Shown piece after piece: positions 23,508 through 31,955 of a DNA stretch of 64,000 nt. The stretch is from Streptomyces panaciradicis (GTDB lineage Bacteria; Actinomycetota; Actinomycetes; Streptomycetales; Streptomycetaceae). The DNA lies in contig NZ_JAMGBF010000025.1 of assembly GCF_023516615.1 (NCBI RefSeq), forward strand, positions 1 through 64,000, written 5' to 3'. The position numbers and the translations under genes were made by a program. The stretch's first letter is position 1; each line of letters opens with the position of its first letter. The notes under the pieces are model-generated. The model did no database searches. It saw nothing but the letters and a program-made list of their open reading frames with translations, and was not told the origin of the DNA.

Positions 23508-25883
23508 GTGGGCGGGACCACTCTGGCGCACGAGGAGACGGCGCCTGCGCGGAGTGCCGAGCCGGCACCGGCGGCGGCCGAACCGAGCCCGCGCCGGGTG
23601 CGGTTGGTCTTCGTCGGGCTGATGCTGGCGCTGCTGCTCGCCGCCCTGGAGCAGATGATCGTCGCCACCGCGCTGCCGAGGATCGTCGGTGAGCTGCACG
23701 GCCTCGACCGGATGTCGTGGACGATGACCGCCTACCTGCTCACGGCCACGATCGGACTGCCGGTCTACGGCAAGCTCGGCGATCTCCTCGGCCGCAAGGG
23801 CGTCTTCCAGTTCGCCATCGTCGTCTTCGTGATCGGCGCCGCACTCGCCGGCCGCGCGCGGTCCATGGACCAGCTGATCGCCTTCCGCGCCGTCCAGGGC
23901 GTCGGCGCGGGCGGCCTGATGACCGGCGTGCAGGCGATCATCGCGGACATCGTGCCGCCGCGCCGGCGCGGCCGCTACATGGGCCTCATCGGCGCCGCCT
24001 TCGGACTCGCCTCGGTCGCCGGCCCCCTGCTGGGCGGCTACTTCACCGACCACCTCTCCTGGCGGTGGTGCTTCTATTTCAACGTCCCCTTCGGCCTCGT
24101 CACCCTGGCCGTCGTCACCGCCGTCCTGAAACTGCCCAAGCCGCGGAGCCGGGGGCGCATCGACGTCCCGGGCGCCCTGCTGCTGGCCGCCGCCTCCACC
24201 TGCCTGGTGCTGCTGACCAGTTGGGGCGGCACCGAGTACGCCTGGCACTCGCGGACGATCCTCGGCCTGGGCGCCGGAGCCGTCGCCGCCGCCGTTCTCT
24301 TCCTCGTCGCCGAGCACTTCGCCGCCGAACCCCTCATCCCGCTGCGGCTGTTCCGGGACCCCGTCTTCGTCGTCACCGGCCTGGTCGGCCTGGTGATCGG
24401 CGTCGCGCTGTTCGGCGCGGCCGGCTACCTGCCGACGTACCTGCAGATGGTCGACGGGGCGAGCGCCACCGAGTCGGGGCTGCTCATGCTGCCCATGATG
24501 GGCGGCATCGTGGGCGCCTCCGTCGTCTGCGGCCAGCTCATCAGCCACACCGGGCGCTACAAGGTCTATCCCGTGCTCGGCAGCGCGGTCGCCTGCGTCG
24601 GCATGTGGCTGCTGTCCCGCCTCCAGGTGGACACGCCCCGGCTGCACTACAGCCTCTGGATGGCCGTGCTCGGCGCCGGCATCGGCATGGTGATGCCGGT
24701 GCTGATCCTCGCCGTGCAGAACTCGGTGCGCCCCGCCGACCTCGGCACGGCGACGAGCGCGAACAACTACTTCCGGCAGATCGGCGGCAGCGTCGGCGCC
24801 GCGGTCTTCGGCACCCTCTTCGCCGGCCGGCTCACCGACGCGCTCCAGGAACGCCTCCCCCCGCGCGCGGGCGCCGCGCTCCCCGACCCGCAGTCCCTCA
24901 CCCCGCGGCTCGTGCACGCGCTGCCCGCACCGCTGCGCGACGACTACGTCCGGGCATACGCCGACGCCATGCCCGGCGTCTTCCTCCGCCTCGTGCCGGT
25001 GCTCGCCCTCGGTGTGCTCCTCGCCTTCTTCCTCAAGGAGGAACCACTGGTGTCCCACAACACAGCCGAAACGGACCCGGTGACCGCCGACGCCCGGGTT
25101 CCCGGCGTCCGGGCGCCGCACACCGCCGCCCCCGCCGTCCACGGCACGGTGCGGCACTCCGACGGGACCGCACTGGCCCGCGCGGCGCTCACCCTGATCG
25201 ACGTGACCGGTCAGCAGATCGGCCGGGGCGCGAGCGGCGAGGACGGGCGGTACGCGCTGTCCACGCCCGGCGCGGGCCCGTACGTGCTGATCGCCGCCGC
25301 GGGCGGCCACCAGCCCCAGGCCGTCACCGTCACCGTGGGCGAACGCCCCGTCGAGCTCGACATCGTCCTCGGCGGCGCCGGGCGCCTCGCCGGCCAGGTG
25401 CGCACCGCCGACGGCACACCCGTACCGGACGCCACGCTCACCCTCACCGACGTGCGCGGCGAGGTCGTCGCCACCACCCGCAGCGGACCCGAGGGCGGCT
25501 ACCTCGTCACCGAACTCGTCGCCGGCGAGTACACCCTGGCCGCGAGCGCCTACACCTGCCGCCCGGTCGCCCTCCCGGTCACCGTCCAGGCGTCCCGCGA
25601 GACCCGCCAGGACGTCGAGCTCACCGGCGGCGCCGTCCTGCGCGGCACCGTGCGCGCGAGCGGCGGACGGCTCGTCGAGGACGCGCGCGTGACCCTGCTC
25701 GACGCCGCGGGCAACGTCGTCGACTCGCTCACCACCGGCCCGGACGGGACCTTCCGCTTCACCGACCTGGCCACCGGCGAGTACACCGTCATCGCCGCGG
25801 GTTACCCGCCGGTCGCCACCGTGCTCCAGGTGGCCGGCGGCGGCCGTACCGAGCGCGACCTGCAACTGAGCCACGAGGACTGA
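23508..25883 (+). CDS. DHA2 MFS transporter fused to carboxypeptidase-regulatory-like repeats
   Basis: This 791-residue protein is a fusion. Residues about 35-510 form a 14-helix DHA2 (EmrB/QacA-type) drug:H+ antiporter, with motif A GKLGDLLGRKG after TM2 and motif C GLASVAGPLLGG in TM5. Residues about 535-790 are three beta-sandwich repeats of the carboxypeptidase-regulatory/Cna-B type, each starting G-x-V and containing a TxPDGxY-like turn and GEYTLAASAY-type end. With 14 helices the repeats would lie in the cytoplasm. GTG 23508 is chosen because AGGGGAG precedes it. The substrate is unknown. Confidence 0.9.
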   Translation: MGGTTLAHEETAPARSAEPAPAAAEPSPRRVRLVFVGLMLALLLAALEQMIVATALPRIVGELHGLDRMSWTMTAYLLTATIGLPVYGKLGDLLGRKGVFQFAIVVFVIGAALAGRARSMDQLIAFRAVQGVGAGGLMTGVQAIIADIVPPRRRGRYMGLIGAAFGLASVAGPLLGGYFTDHLSWRWCFYFNVPFGLVTLAVVTAVLKLPKPRSRGRIDVPGALLLAAASTCLVLLTSWGGTEYAWHSRTILGLGAGAVAAAVLFLVAEHFAAEPLIPLRLFRDPVFVVTGLVGLVIGVALFGAAGYLPTYLQMVDGASATESGLLMLPMMGGIVGASVVCGQLISHTGRYKVYPVLGSAVACVGMWLLSRLQVDTPRLHYSLWMAVLGAGIGMVMPVLILAVQNSVRPADLGTATSANNYFRQIGGSVGAAVFGTLFAGRLTDALQERLPPRAGAALPDPQSLTPRLVHALPAPLRDDYVRAYADAMPGVFLRLVPVLALGVLLAFFLKEEPLVSHNTAETDPVTADARVPGVRAPHTAAPAVHGTVRHSDGTALARAALTLIDVTGQQIGRGASGEDGRYALSTPGAGPYVLIAAAGGHQPQAVTVTVGERPVELDIVLGGAGRLAGQVRTADGTPVPDATLTLTDVRGEVVATTRSGPEGGYLVTELVAGEYTLAASAYTCRPVALPVTVQASRETRQDVELTGGAVLRGTVRASGGRLVEDARVTLLDAAGNVVDSLTTGPDGTFRFTDLATGEYTVIAAGYPPVATVLQVAGGGRTERDLQLSHED

Positions 25884-25899
25884 CCGGACCGGGGGTGTG

Positions 25900-25915
25900 C
25901 GCCCGCGCGCGGGCG
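25900..25915. terminator. palindrome after the MFS fusion gene
   Basis: A 16-base perfect palindrome, CGCCCGCG followed by its complement, lies 16 bases after the stop. With no loop-forming centre and no T-tract it is a weak terminator candidate. Confidence 0.4.
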
Positions 25916-26026
25916 GCCGCGCCGTGCATCAATTCGCGCATTGCCGCACACCGCCACCGGCGCGAGCCGTACGGTGGAGCAGGCGGCACAGATCTTGCCG
26001 AGCTGTGGGGAGAGAGGGCCTGGGCC

Positions 26027-28540
26027 ATGGAAAGTGGCGCTGACCGTGGCACCGAGAGGGACACACCTCCCAGCCTCGGATCCGGGAACGGCGCGGCGAA
26101 CGGCCATGCCGCGACCGGCCGGGTCCCGCTGGCCGTGGTCGTCGTGGACCGCGGCGGCCTCGTCTCCCACTGGAGCACCGGCGCACGCCGGCTGTTCGGC
26201 GTCCCCAAGGAGGAGGCGATCGGCCGCGCCGCCGTCGACCTGCTGCCCGTCTCCGGCGTGCTGCCCGAGGAGGAGGACATCCCCGAGTACGGGGCGTTCG
26301 CGGCCTACGACGGACTCGGCCCCGGCCTCGACTCCTCGCTGGACGGCAGGTTCTCCTACCCGGCCGCGGGCCGCGCCCGCCTGACCGTCCCCGGGCAGGG
26401 CGAACCGGGCCGCTCCGGCGACCGCGTCGACGTGCTGTGGTGGGCGTACCCGCTGGTGGGCCCGGGCCAGGAGCGGCTGCTGGTGCTCGCCGCCGACACC
26501 GCGAGGCTGCACCAGGACGAGCCCGACGAGGACCTGGCCTTCGAACGGATCGCACCCGGCTTCGCCCTGCACACCGACTTCCCCGGAGCCGAGGAACTGG
26601 CCGGCCGGCTGCCCGAGATCCTGCCCAGCATGAGCGTCGGCGAAGGCGCCCGGATCGTCGCGCAGGTCCTCGAACTGGGTTACCCGGTCCTGGAGTTCAG
26701 CCAGAACGACCGGGTGCCCGTGACCCCCGACTGGGGTGTGCCCCGGCGCGTGCAGCGCCGGGCCCGCCGCGAGCGGGCCGCGCGTGCCGTCGCCGAAGGA
26801 TTACCGATACCCCGGGAACTCGCCGACGACGCCGAGGATCTGGAATACGCCGCCGTACGCGAACGCCTGGAGTTCCTCAACGAGGTCAGCGGCCGCATCG
26901 GCACCTCCCTCGACCTGGCCACGACGATCCTCGAGGTCAGCCGCGCCGTCGTCCCGCGGTTCACCGACGTCGCCGGCACCTATCTGCGCGAACAGGTCGT
27001 CGCCGGCGAGGGGTTCCCCGAGGGCGTCCCCGACACCACCACCATGTGGCACCGGGTCGCCGTCGAGCACACCGACGAACCGGGCCGGTGGGACGACGTC
27101 GTGCCGGTCGGCGAGGCCATGCCGTTCCCGGCGCACACGCCGTTCTTCCAGTGCATGACCACCGGCGAGCCCGTGCTCGTGCCGCGCATCAGCGAGGAGA
27201 TGGGACACGCCATCGCCTCGCAGTTCGAGAAGCGGGACATCCGGCCGCTGATCACCCACCGCTCGATGCTGGTCGTCCCCCTGAAGGCACGCAACGTCGT
27301 CCTCGGCTTCATGATCCTGCTGCGCCACCCGGAGCGGCCCGTCTTCAACGACATGGACCGCGTCACCGGCGCCGAACTCGCCGCCCGCGCGGGCCTCGTG
27401 CTCGACAACGCGCGCATGTACACCTACCAGGAGAGCGTCGCCGAGACCCTCCAGGACAGCATGCTGCCGCACATCCCGCCGCGCATGCCCGGCTGCGACA
27501 TCGCCACCCGCTACCTGCCCGGCACTCTGCTGGGACGCGTCGGCGGCGACTGGTTCGACTCCGTGAAACTGCCCGGGGCCCGCACCGCCCTGGTCGTCGG
27601 CGACGTCATGGGCCACGGCCTCAACTCGGCCGCCATGATGGGCCAGTTGCGCACCGCCGTGCAGACCATGGCCGCCCTCGACCTGCCGCCCGCCCAGCTC
27701 CTGCGCAACCTCGACGACCTCGCCCAGCGCCTCGGCGACACCTACCTCGCGACCTGCCTGTACGCCGTCTACGACCCGATCGCGAGCGAACTGCACCTCG
27801 CCAACGCCGGCCACATCCCGCCGGTGCTGGTGCGGGCCGAGGACGGCCGCAGCGAGCTGCTCGACCTGCCCACCGGCGCGCCCGTCGGCGTCGGCGGGGT
27901 GCCGTTCGAGGCGGTGCGCGTGCGCGTGGAGCCCGGCGACCGGATCGTGATGTGCACCGACGGGCTGGTCGAGGTGCGCGGCGAGGACATCGGCGTGGGC
28001 CTGGCGGCCCTCAGTGAGTCCGCCGCCCACCCCGCCGCGTCCATGGACGACGCCTGCGACGCCATCATCCGCGCCCTGGCCGCGACCTTCTCGGCGGCGG
28101 GCCGCGGCGGCCGCAAGGACGACGTCGCCCTGCTGATGGCCCGGCTCAACGGCATCGACGCCGACGACGTCGCCGAGTGGCGGCTCTCCCTCGACCCGGT
28201 CGAGGTCTCCCGCGCGCGAGCCGTGGTCCGCGAACAGCTCCACGCCTGGGGGCTGGCACAACACGCCGCCCAGGCCGAGCTGTTGGTGAGCGAGCTCGTC
28301 ACCAACGCCGTACGGCACTCCCACGGCAGCCCGGTCCTGCTGCGTCTCGTCCGCGGCGACACCCTGCTGTGCGAGGTGGACGACGACGACCACGAGCTGC
28401 CGACCCTGCTCAGCGCCGAACCGTTCGACGACTTCGGGCGCGGACTGCGCGTGGTGAGCACCCTCGCGCGCGAGTGGGGCACCAGCCGTACGACGACCGG
28501 CAAGACCGTCTGGTTCGAGCTGACGCTGCCGCGGCGCTGA
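26027..28540 (+). CDS. PAS-GAF-PP2C(SpoIIE)-HATPase regulatory phosphatase with TTA codon
   Basis: This 837-residue cytoplasmic signalling protein has a PAS-like sensor (about residues 30-90), a long linker, GAF (about 285-460), a SpoIIE-type PP2C phosphatase (about 475-695) and an anti-sigma-type HATPase (about 715-837). The PP2C metal sites are VGGDWFD, GDVMGHG, CTDGLVE and RKDDVALL. The kinase N-box is ELVTNAVRHSHG, with a later DDFGRGL. Such proteins both phosphorylate and dephosphorylate anti-anti-sigma factors. Codon 259 (26801-26803) is TTA, so full expression should depend on bldA. It may act on a sigma-B-family sigma factor such as the one at 61033, but no anti-sigma partner lies in the window. 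Confidence 0.93.
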   Translation: MESGADRGTERDTPPSLGSGNGAANGHAATGRVPLAVVVVDRGGLVSHWSTGARRLFGVPKEEAIGRAAVDLLPVSGVLPEEEDIPEYGAFAAYDGLGPGLDSSLDGRFSYPAAGRARLTVPGQGEPGRSGDRVDVLWWAYPLVGPGQERLLVLAADTARLHQDEPDEDLAFERIAPGFALHTDFPGAEELAGRLPEILPSMSVGEGARIVAQVLELGYPVLEFSQNDRVPVTPDWGVPRRVQRRARRERAARAVAEGLPIPRELADDAEDLEYAAVRERLEFLNEVSGRIGTSLDLATTILEVSRAVVPRFTDVAGTYLREQVVAGEGFPEGVPDTTTMWHRVAVEHTDEPGRWDDVVPVGEAMPFPAHTPFFQCMTTGEPVLVPRISEEMGHAIASQFEKRDIRPLITHRSMLVVPLKARNVVLGFMILLRHPERPVFNDMDRVTGAELAARAGLVLDNARMYTYQESVAETLQDSMLPHIPPRMPGCDIATRYLPGTLLGRVGGDWFDSVKLPGARTALVVGDVMGHGLNSAAMMGQLRTAVQTMAALDLPPAQLLRNLDDLAQRLGDTYLATCLYAVYDPIASELHLANAGHIPPVLVRAEDGRSELLDLPTGAPVGVGGVPFEAVRVRVEPGDRIVMCTDGLVEVRGEDIGVGLAALSESAAHPAASMDDACDAIIRALAATFSAAGRGGRKDDVALLMARLNGIDADDVAEWRLSLDPVEVSRARAVVREQLHAWGLAQHAAQAELLVSELVTNAVRHSHGSPVLLRLVRGDTLLCEVDDDDHELPTLLSAEPFDDFGRGLRVVSTLAREWGTSRTTTGKTVWFELTLPRR

Positions 28541-28634
28541 CGCCCCATCGGTCACCCGCGCCCCACGGGCGAGCGGGCGAGGCGCCAGGGGGCGCACACC
28601 TGTCGAAAGCGGCGTGAAGGAATGCGCCACGCGC

Positions 28635-28663
28635 TTGTAGCCGTGCCGGGGGCGCGGTAGACC
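28635..28663 (+). promoter_or_regulatory. candidate promoter of the SAM methyltransferase gene
   Basis: TTGTAG, 17 bases, then TAGACC resemble a vegetative promoter. A GGGGAGA ribosome site follows before the ATG at 28716. Confidence 0.5.
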
Positions 28664-28715
28664 GTACTGGCCCGTCACTCGGGACGGGTTCGCGGCGCAC
28701 CCTGGGGAGACGGAC

Positions 28716-29441
28716 ATGAGCGTGACGAGCGGGTACCGGGAGGCCTGGGAGGGCTTCTGGCGCGAGGCGCCCGAGGAGGAGGGAGCCGTCTTCTGGGACG
28801 CGGAGCCGGCCCTGACCGCCGGCGTCCACCTCGGCCTGTTCGCGCCCCATCTGGTCGACTCGGGCCTGGCGATGGTGGACCTCGGCTGCGGCAACGGCAC
28901 CCAGACCCGCTTCCTCGCCGACCGCTTCCGGCACGTGGTGGGCGCCGACCTGTCCGCCGCCGCCGTCGAGCACGCCCGGCGCGCCGACCCCGCGGGCCAG
29001 GCCACCTACCGGGTGCTCGACGCAGTCGAGAAGAGCGAGACCGAGACGCTGCACGCGGAACTGGGCGACGCCAACGTCTACATGCGCGGCGTCCTGCACC
29101 AGGTCGAGCCCGACGCCCGGCAGGCCATGGCGGACGGCATCGCCACGCTCGTGGGCGAGCGGGGGCGTGCCTTCCTCGTGGAGCTGTCCGAGAGGGCCAA
29201 GCCCGTCCTGCTGGGCCTCGCGCAGAGCCCTTCGGGTCCGCCGCCCAAGCTCGCACCGATCTTCCGGCACGGCCTCGCGCCCGGTGAGGTCGCCGACGAC
29301 GACGTGCCCGGGTATCTGACGGCGGCCGGCCTCACGGTGCTCGCCACCGGCGAACTACCGCTCGTCACCACAGAGTTCACCGCCGACGGCACACGGATCG
29401 AACTGCCGTCGAAGTGGCTGGTCGCGGGCCGCGTGAGCTGA
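28716..29441 (+). CDS. class I SAM-dependent methyltransferase
   Basis: This 241-residue Rossmann-fold methyltransferase has motif I VDLGCGNGTQTRFLA near residue 53, the acidic VVGADLS for ribose binding, and NVYMRGVLHQV as motif IV/post-I. The N-terminus starts SGYREAWEGFWREAP, resembling small-molecule methyltransferases. The substrate is unknown and there are no biosynthetic neighbours to suggest one. Confidence 0.88.
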   Translation: MSVTSGYREAWEGFWREAPEEEGAVFWDAEPALTAGVHLGLFAPHLVDSGLAMVDLGCGNGTQTRFLADRFRHVVGADLSAAAVEHARRADPAGQATYRVLDAVEKSETETLHAELGDANVYMRGVLHQVEPDARQAMADGIATLVGERGRAFLVELSERAKPVLLGLAQSPSGPPPKLAPIFRHGLAPGEVADDDVPGYLTAAGLTVLATGELPLVTTEFTADGTRIELPSKWLVAGRVS

Positions 29442-29452
29442 GGGCCGCCGCG

Positions 29453-29683
29453 CTAACGGACCAGGGACACCTGCGGAGGCCACAGCACATCGCCCGCCAT
29501 CAGCAGGGACGGCCCCAGATGCACCGGGCACACGGCCAGCGCCGGCCGCCGGTAGCGGACGACCTCGAAGCGGGCGGGGTCGGGGCAGTCCGCCGCGTCC
29601 CCCGGGCGGCCGTACGGCCCCTGGCAGCGCACGGGACGGCCTCCGGGACGCCGGTCGTCCGCCACGGGATCGTGCTTCGTCAT
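29453..29683 (-). CDS. hypothetical protein, 76 aa
   Basis: This short soluble protein has three cysteines (CQG, DCPD, VCPVHLG) and an R/P-rich N-terminus; I do not recognise it. The CxxH-like VCPVH and the other two Cys could bind a metal. ATG 29683 is the sensible start since upstream codons are arginine runs. Coding GC pattern and position between convergent and divergent genes support it moderately. Confidence 0.6.
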   Translation of the reverse strand: MTKHDPVADDRRPGGRPVRCQGPYGRPGDAADCPDPARFEVVRYRRPALAVCPVHLGPSLLMAGDVLWPPQVSLVR

Positions 29684-29808
29684 GGCCCCTCGCCTTCGGC
29701 ATCGACGGACTCCCATCCGACGCCGCCGCGCCCGCCGCCGCAACCCGGGCTCCTCCGAAGCAGCGAGTCCTGGAACCGGACCCGTCCCGGCGCGTAACGT
29801 GGCGCATC

Positions 29809-30642
29809 ATGAAGATCCTGATCAGCGCCGACATGGAAGGTGCCACGGGCGTCACCTGGCCGGCCGACGTGCTGCCCGGGACACCGCAGTGGGAGCGGTG
29901 CCGCGCGATGTTCACCTCGGACGTGAACGCGGCCGTGCTGGGGTTCTTCGACGGCGGGGCGGACGAGGTCGTCGTCAACGAGGCGCACTGGACCATGCGC
30001 AACCTCCTCCTGGAGCGGCTCGACGAGCGGACGCAGATGCTCACCGGACGGCACAAGTCGCTGTCCATGGTGGAGGGCGTGCAGCACGGCGACGTGGACG
30101 GGATCGCGTTCGTCGGCTACCACGCCGGCGCCGGAATGGAGGGCGTCCTCGCCCACACCTACCTCGCCAACTCCATCACCGGGGTGTGGCTGAACGACGT
30201 CAGAGCCAGCGAGGGCCTGCTGAACGCGCACGTCGTCGCCGAGTACGGCGTGCCCGTCGTCCTGGTCACCGGCGACGACGTGGCCTGCGAGGACGCCCTC
30301 GGGTACGCGCCGGAGGCACTCAAGGTCGCCGTCAAGGACCACGTCTCGCGGTACGCGGCCGTGTGCCGCACACCGGCCAGGACCGCCGCCGACATCCGGG
30401 CCGCGGCCAAGGCGGCGGCCGAGCTGGCGGTCCGTCACGAACCCCTGACGGACGGGCCGTTCACCATCGCCCTGGAGTTCGACGCCGAGCACCTCGCCAT
30501 GGCCGCCACCGTCGTGCCCGGCGTGGACCGCATCGGCGAGCGCAAGGTGGCGTACACCAGCGCCACCATGTACGAGGGCATCCGTACCTTCAAGGCGGTC
30601 ACCACGATCGTCTCGGCCGCGGTGGAGGAGCAGTATGGCTGA
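29809..30642 (+). CDS. dppA: M55 family D-aminopeptidase (DppA-like)
   Basis: This 277-residue zinc D-aminopeptidase, decameric in the Bacillus homologue, releases N-terminal D-amino acids such as D-Ala from short peptides. The family start MKILISADMEGATG contains the metal ligands (D8, E10). Further ligands are expected in the FVGYHAGAG and EAHW regions, and the C-terminal segment has the EGIRTFKAV feature. TAACGT lies 8 bases before the ATG, so the transcript may be leaderless. Its stop overlaps the next ATG by 8 bases, which is tight coupling to the M20 peptidase. Confidence 0.92.
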   Translation: MKILISADMEGATGVTWPADVLPGTPQWERCRAMFTSDVNAAVLGFFDGGADEVVVNEAHWTMRNLLLERLDERTQMLTGRHKSLSMVEGVQHGDVDGIAFVGYHAGAGMEGVLAHTYLANSITGVWLNDVRASEGLLNAHVVAEYGVPVVLVTGDDVACEDALGYAPEALKVAVKDHVSRYAAVCRTPARTAADIRAAAKAAAELAVRHEPLTDGPFTIALEFDAEHLAMAATVVPGVDRIGERKVAYTSATMYEGIRTFKAVTTIVSAAVEEQYG

Positions 30643-31939
30643 CCAGCAGGCACTGGACGAGGTGGTCCGGTTCACCTCCGACCTGATCCGGATCGACACC
30701 ACCAACCGGGGCGGCGGCGACTGCCGGGAGCGGCCCGCCGCCGAGTACGCGGCGGAGCAGCTGGCCGGAGCGGGGCTGGAACCCGTCCTGCTGGAGCGCA
30801 CCGAGGGGCGGACGAACGTCGTCGCCCGCGTCGCGGGCAGCGACCCGTCCGCCGACGCGCTGCTGCTCCACGGTCACCTGGACGTCGTCCCGGCCCGGGC
30901 CGAGGACTGGAGCGTGCACCCCTTCTCCGGGGAGATCCGCGACGGCGTCGTGTGGGGGCGCGGCGCGGTCGACATGAAGAACATGGACGCGATGATCCTC
31001 GCCGTGGTGCGGCAGTGGGCGCGCGAGGGCGTCCGGCCCCGGCGGGACGTCGTCGTCGCCTTCACCGCGGACGAGGAGGACAGCGCCCGTGACGGCTCCG
31101 GTTTCCTCGCCGACGAGCACCCCGGCCTCTTCGAGGGGTGCACCGAGGGCGTCAGCGAGTCGGGGGCGTTCACCTTCCACGACGGCAGCGGCCGGCAGCT
31201 CTATCCGATCGCCGCGGGCGAGCGCGGCACCGGCTGGCTGAAGCTCACCGCGCGCGGGCGCGCCGGGCACGGCTCCAAGGTGAACGCGGAGAACGCCGTC
31301 ACCCGTCTCGCCGCCGCCGTCACCCGCATCGGCGAGCACGAGTGGCCGCTGCGGCCGACCCCGACGGTGCGGGCGGCCCTGACCGAACTCGCCGCGCTGT
31401 ACGGCGTCGACGGCGGCCTCGACGACGTGGACGCCCTGCTGCGCAAGCTCGGCCCGGCCGCGAAGCTCGTCGAGGCGACCGTCCGCAACAGCGCCAACCC
31501 GACCATGCTGGACGCCGGTTACAAGGTCAACGTGATCCCGGGCGAGGCCGTCGCGTACGTCGACGGACGGTATCTGCCCGGCGGCGAGGACGAGTTCCGC
31601 GCCACCCTCGACCGGCTCACCGGGCCGGACGTCGACTGGGAGTACCACCACCGCGAGGTCGCCCTGCAGGCACCCCTGGACTCGCCGACCTACGCCCGGA
31701 TGCGGGCCGCCGTCGAGGAGTTCGCGCCCGAGGGCCATGTGGTGCCGTACTGCATGTCGGGCGGCACGGACGCCAAGCAGTTCTCCCGCCTCGGCATCAC
31801 CGGCTACGGATTCACCCCGCTGAAGCTGCCGGAGGGGTACGACTACCAGGCCATGTTCCACGGCGTCGACGAGCGGGTGCCGGTGGAGGCACTGCACTTC
31901 GGCGTCCGGGTACTCGACCGGTTCCTGCGCACGGCCTAG
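30635..31939 (+). CDS. M20 family metallopeptidase
   Basis: This 434-residue dizinc peptidase/deacylase has the metal-binding residues HGHLDVVPA, GRGAVDMKN, TADEED, SESGAF and the late FHGVDER, with the dimerisation (lid) domain between (AGHGSKVN). It is the ArgE/DapE/carboxypeptidase type. Within an operon of DppA, S9 and S66 enzymes it probably trims dipeptides or peptidoglycan-derived fragments. The precise substrate is open. Confidence 0.92.
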   Translation: MADQQALDEVVRFTSDLIRIDTTNRGGGDCRERPAAEYAAEQLAGAGLEPVLLERTEGRTNVVARVAGSDPSADALLLHGHLDVVPARAEDWSVHPFSGEIRDGVVWGRGAVDMKNMDAMILAVVRQWAREGVRPRRDVVVAFTADEEDSARDGSGFLADEHPGLFEGCTEGVSESGAFTFHDGSGRQLYPIAAGERGTGWLKLTARGRAGHGSKVNAENAVTRLAAAVTRIGEHEWPLRPTPTVRAALTELAALYGVDGGLDDVDALLRKLGPAAKLVEATVRNSANPTMLDAGYKVNVIPGEAVAYVDGRYLPGGEDEFRATLDRLTGPDVDWEYHHREVALQAPLDSPTYARMRAAVEEFAPEGHVVPYCMSGGTDAKQFSRLGITGYGFTPLKLPEGYDYQAMFHGVDERVPVEALHFGVRVLDRFLRTA

Positions 31940-31955
31940 GCGAGTTGGGAGAGAC

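Noticed and set aside
23717..26026. Long plus-strand open frame that joins the MFS gene region to the phosphatase gene
   Set aside because: Upstream of ATG 26027 the translation is out of frame with the MFS gene and compositionally noise. Only the part from 26027 is a real gene.
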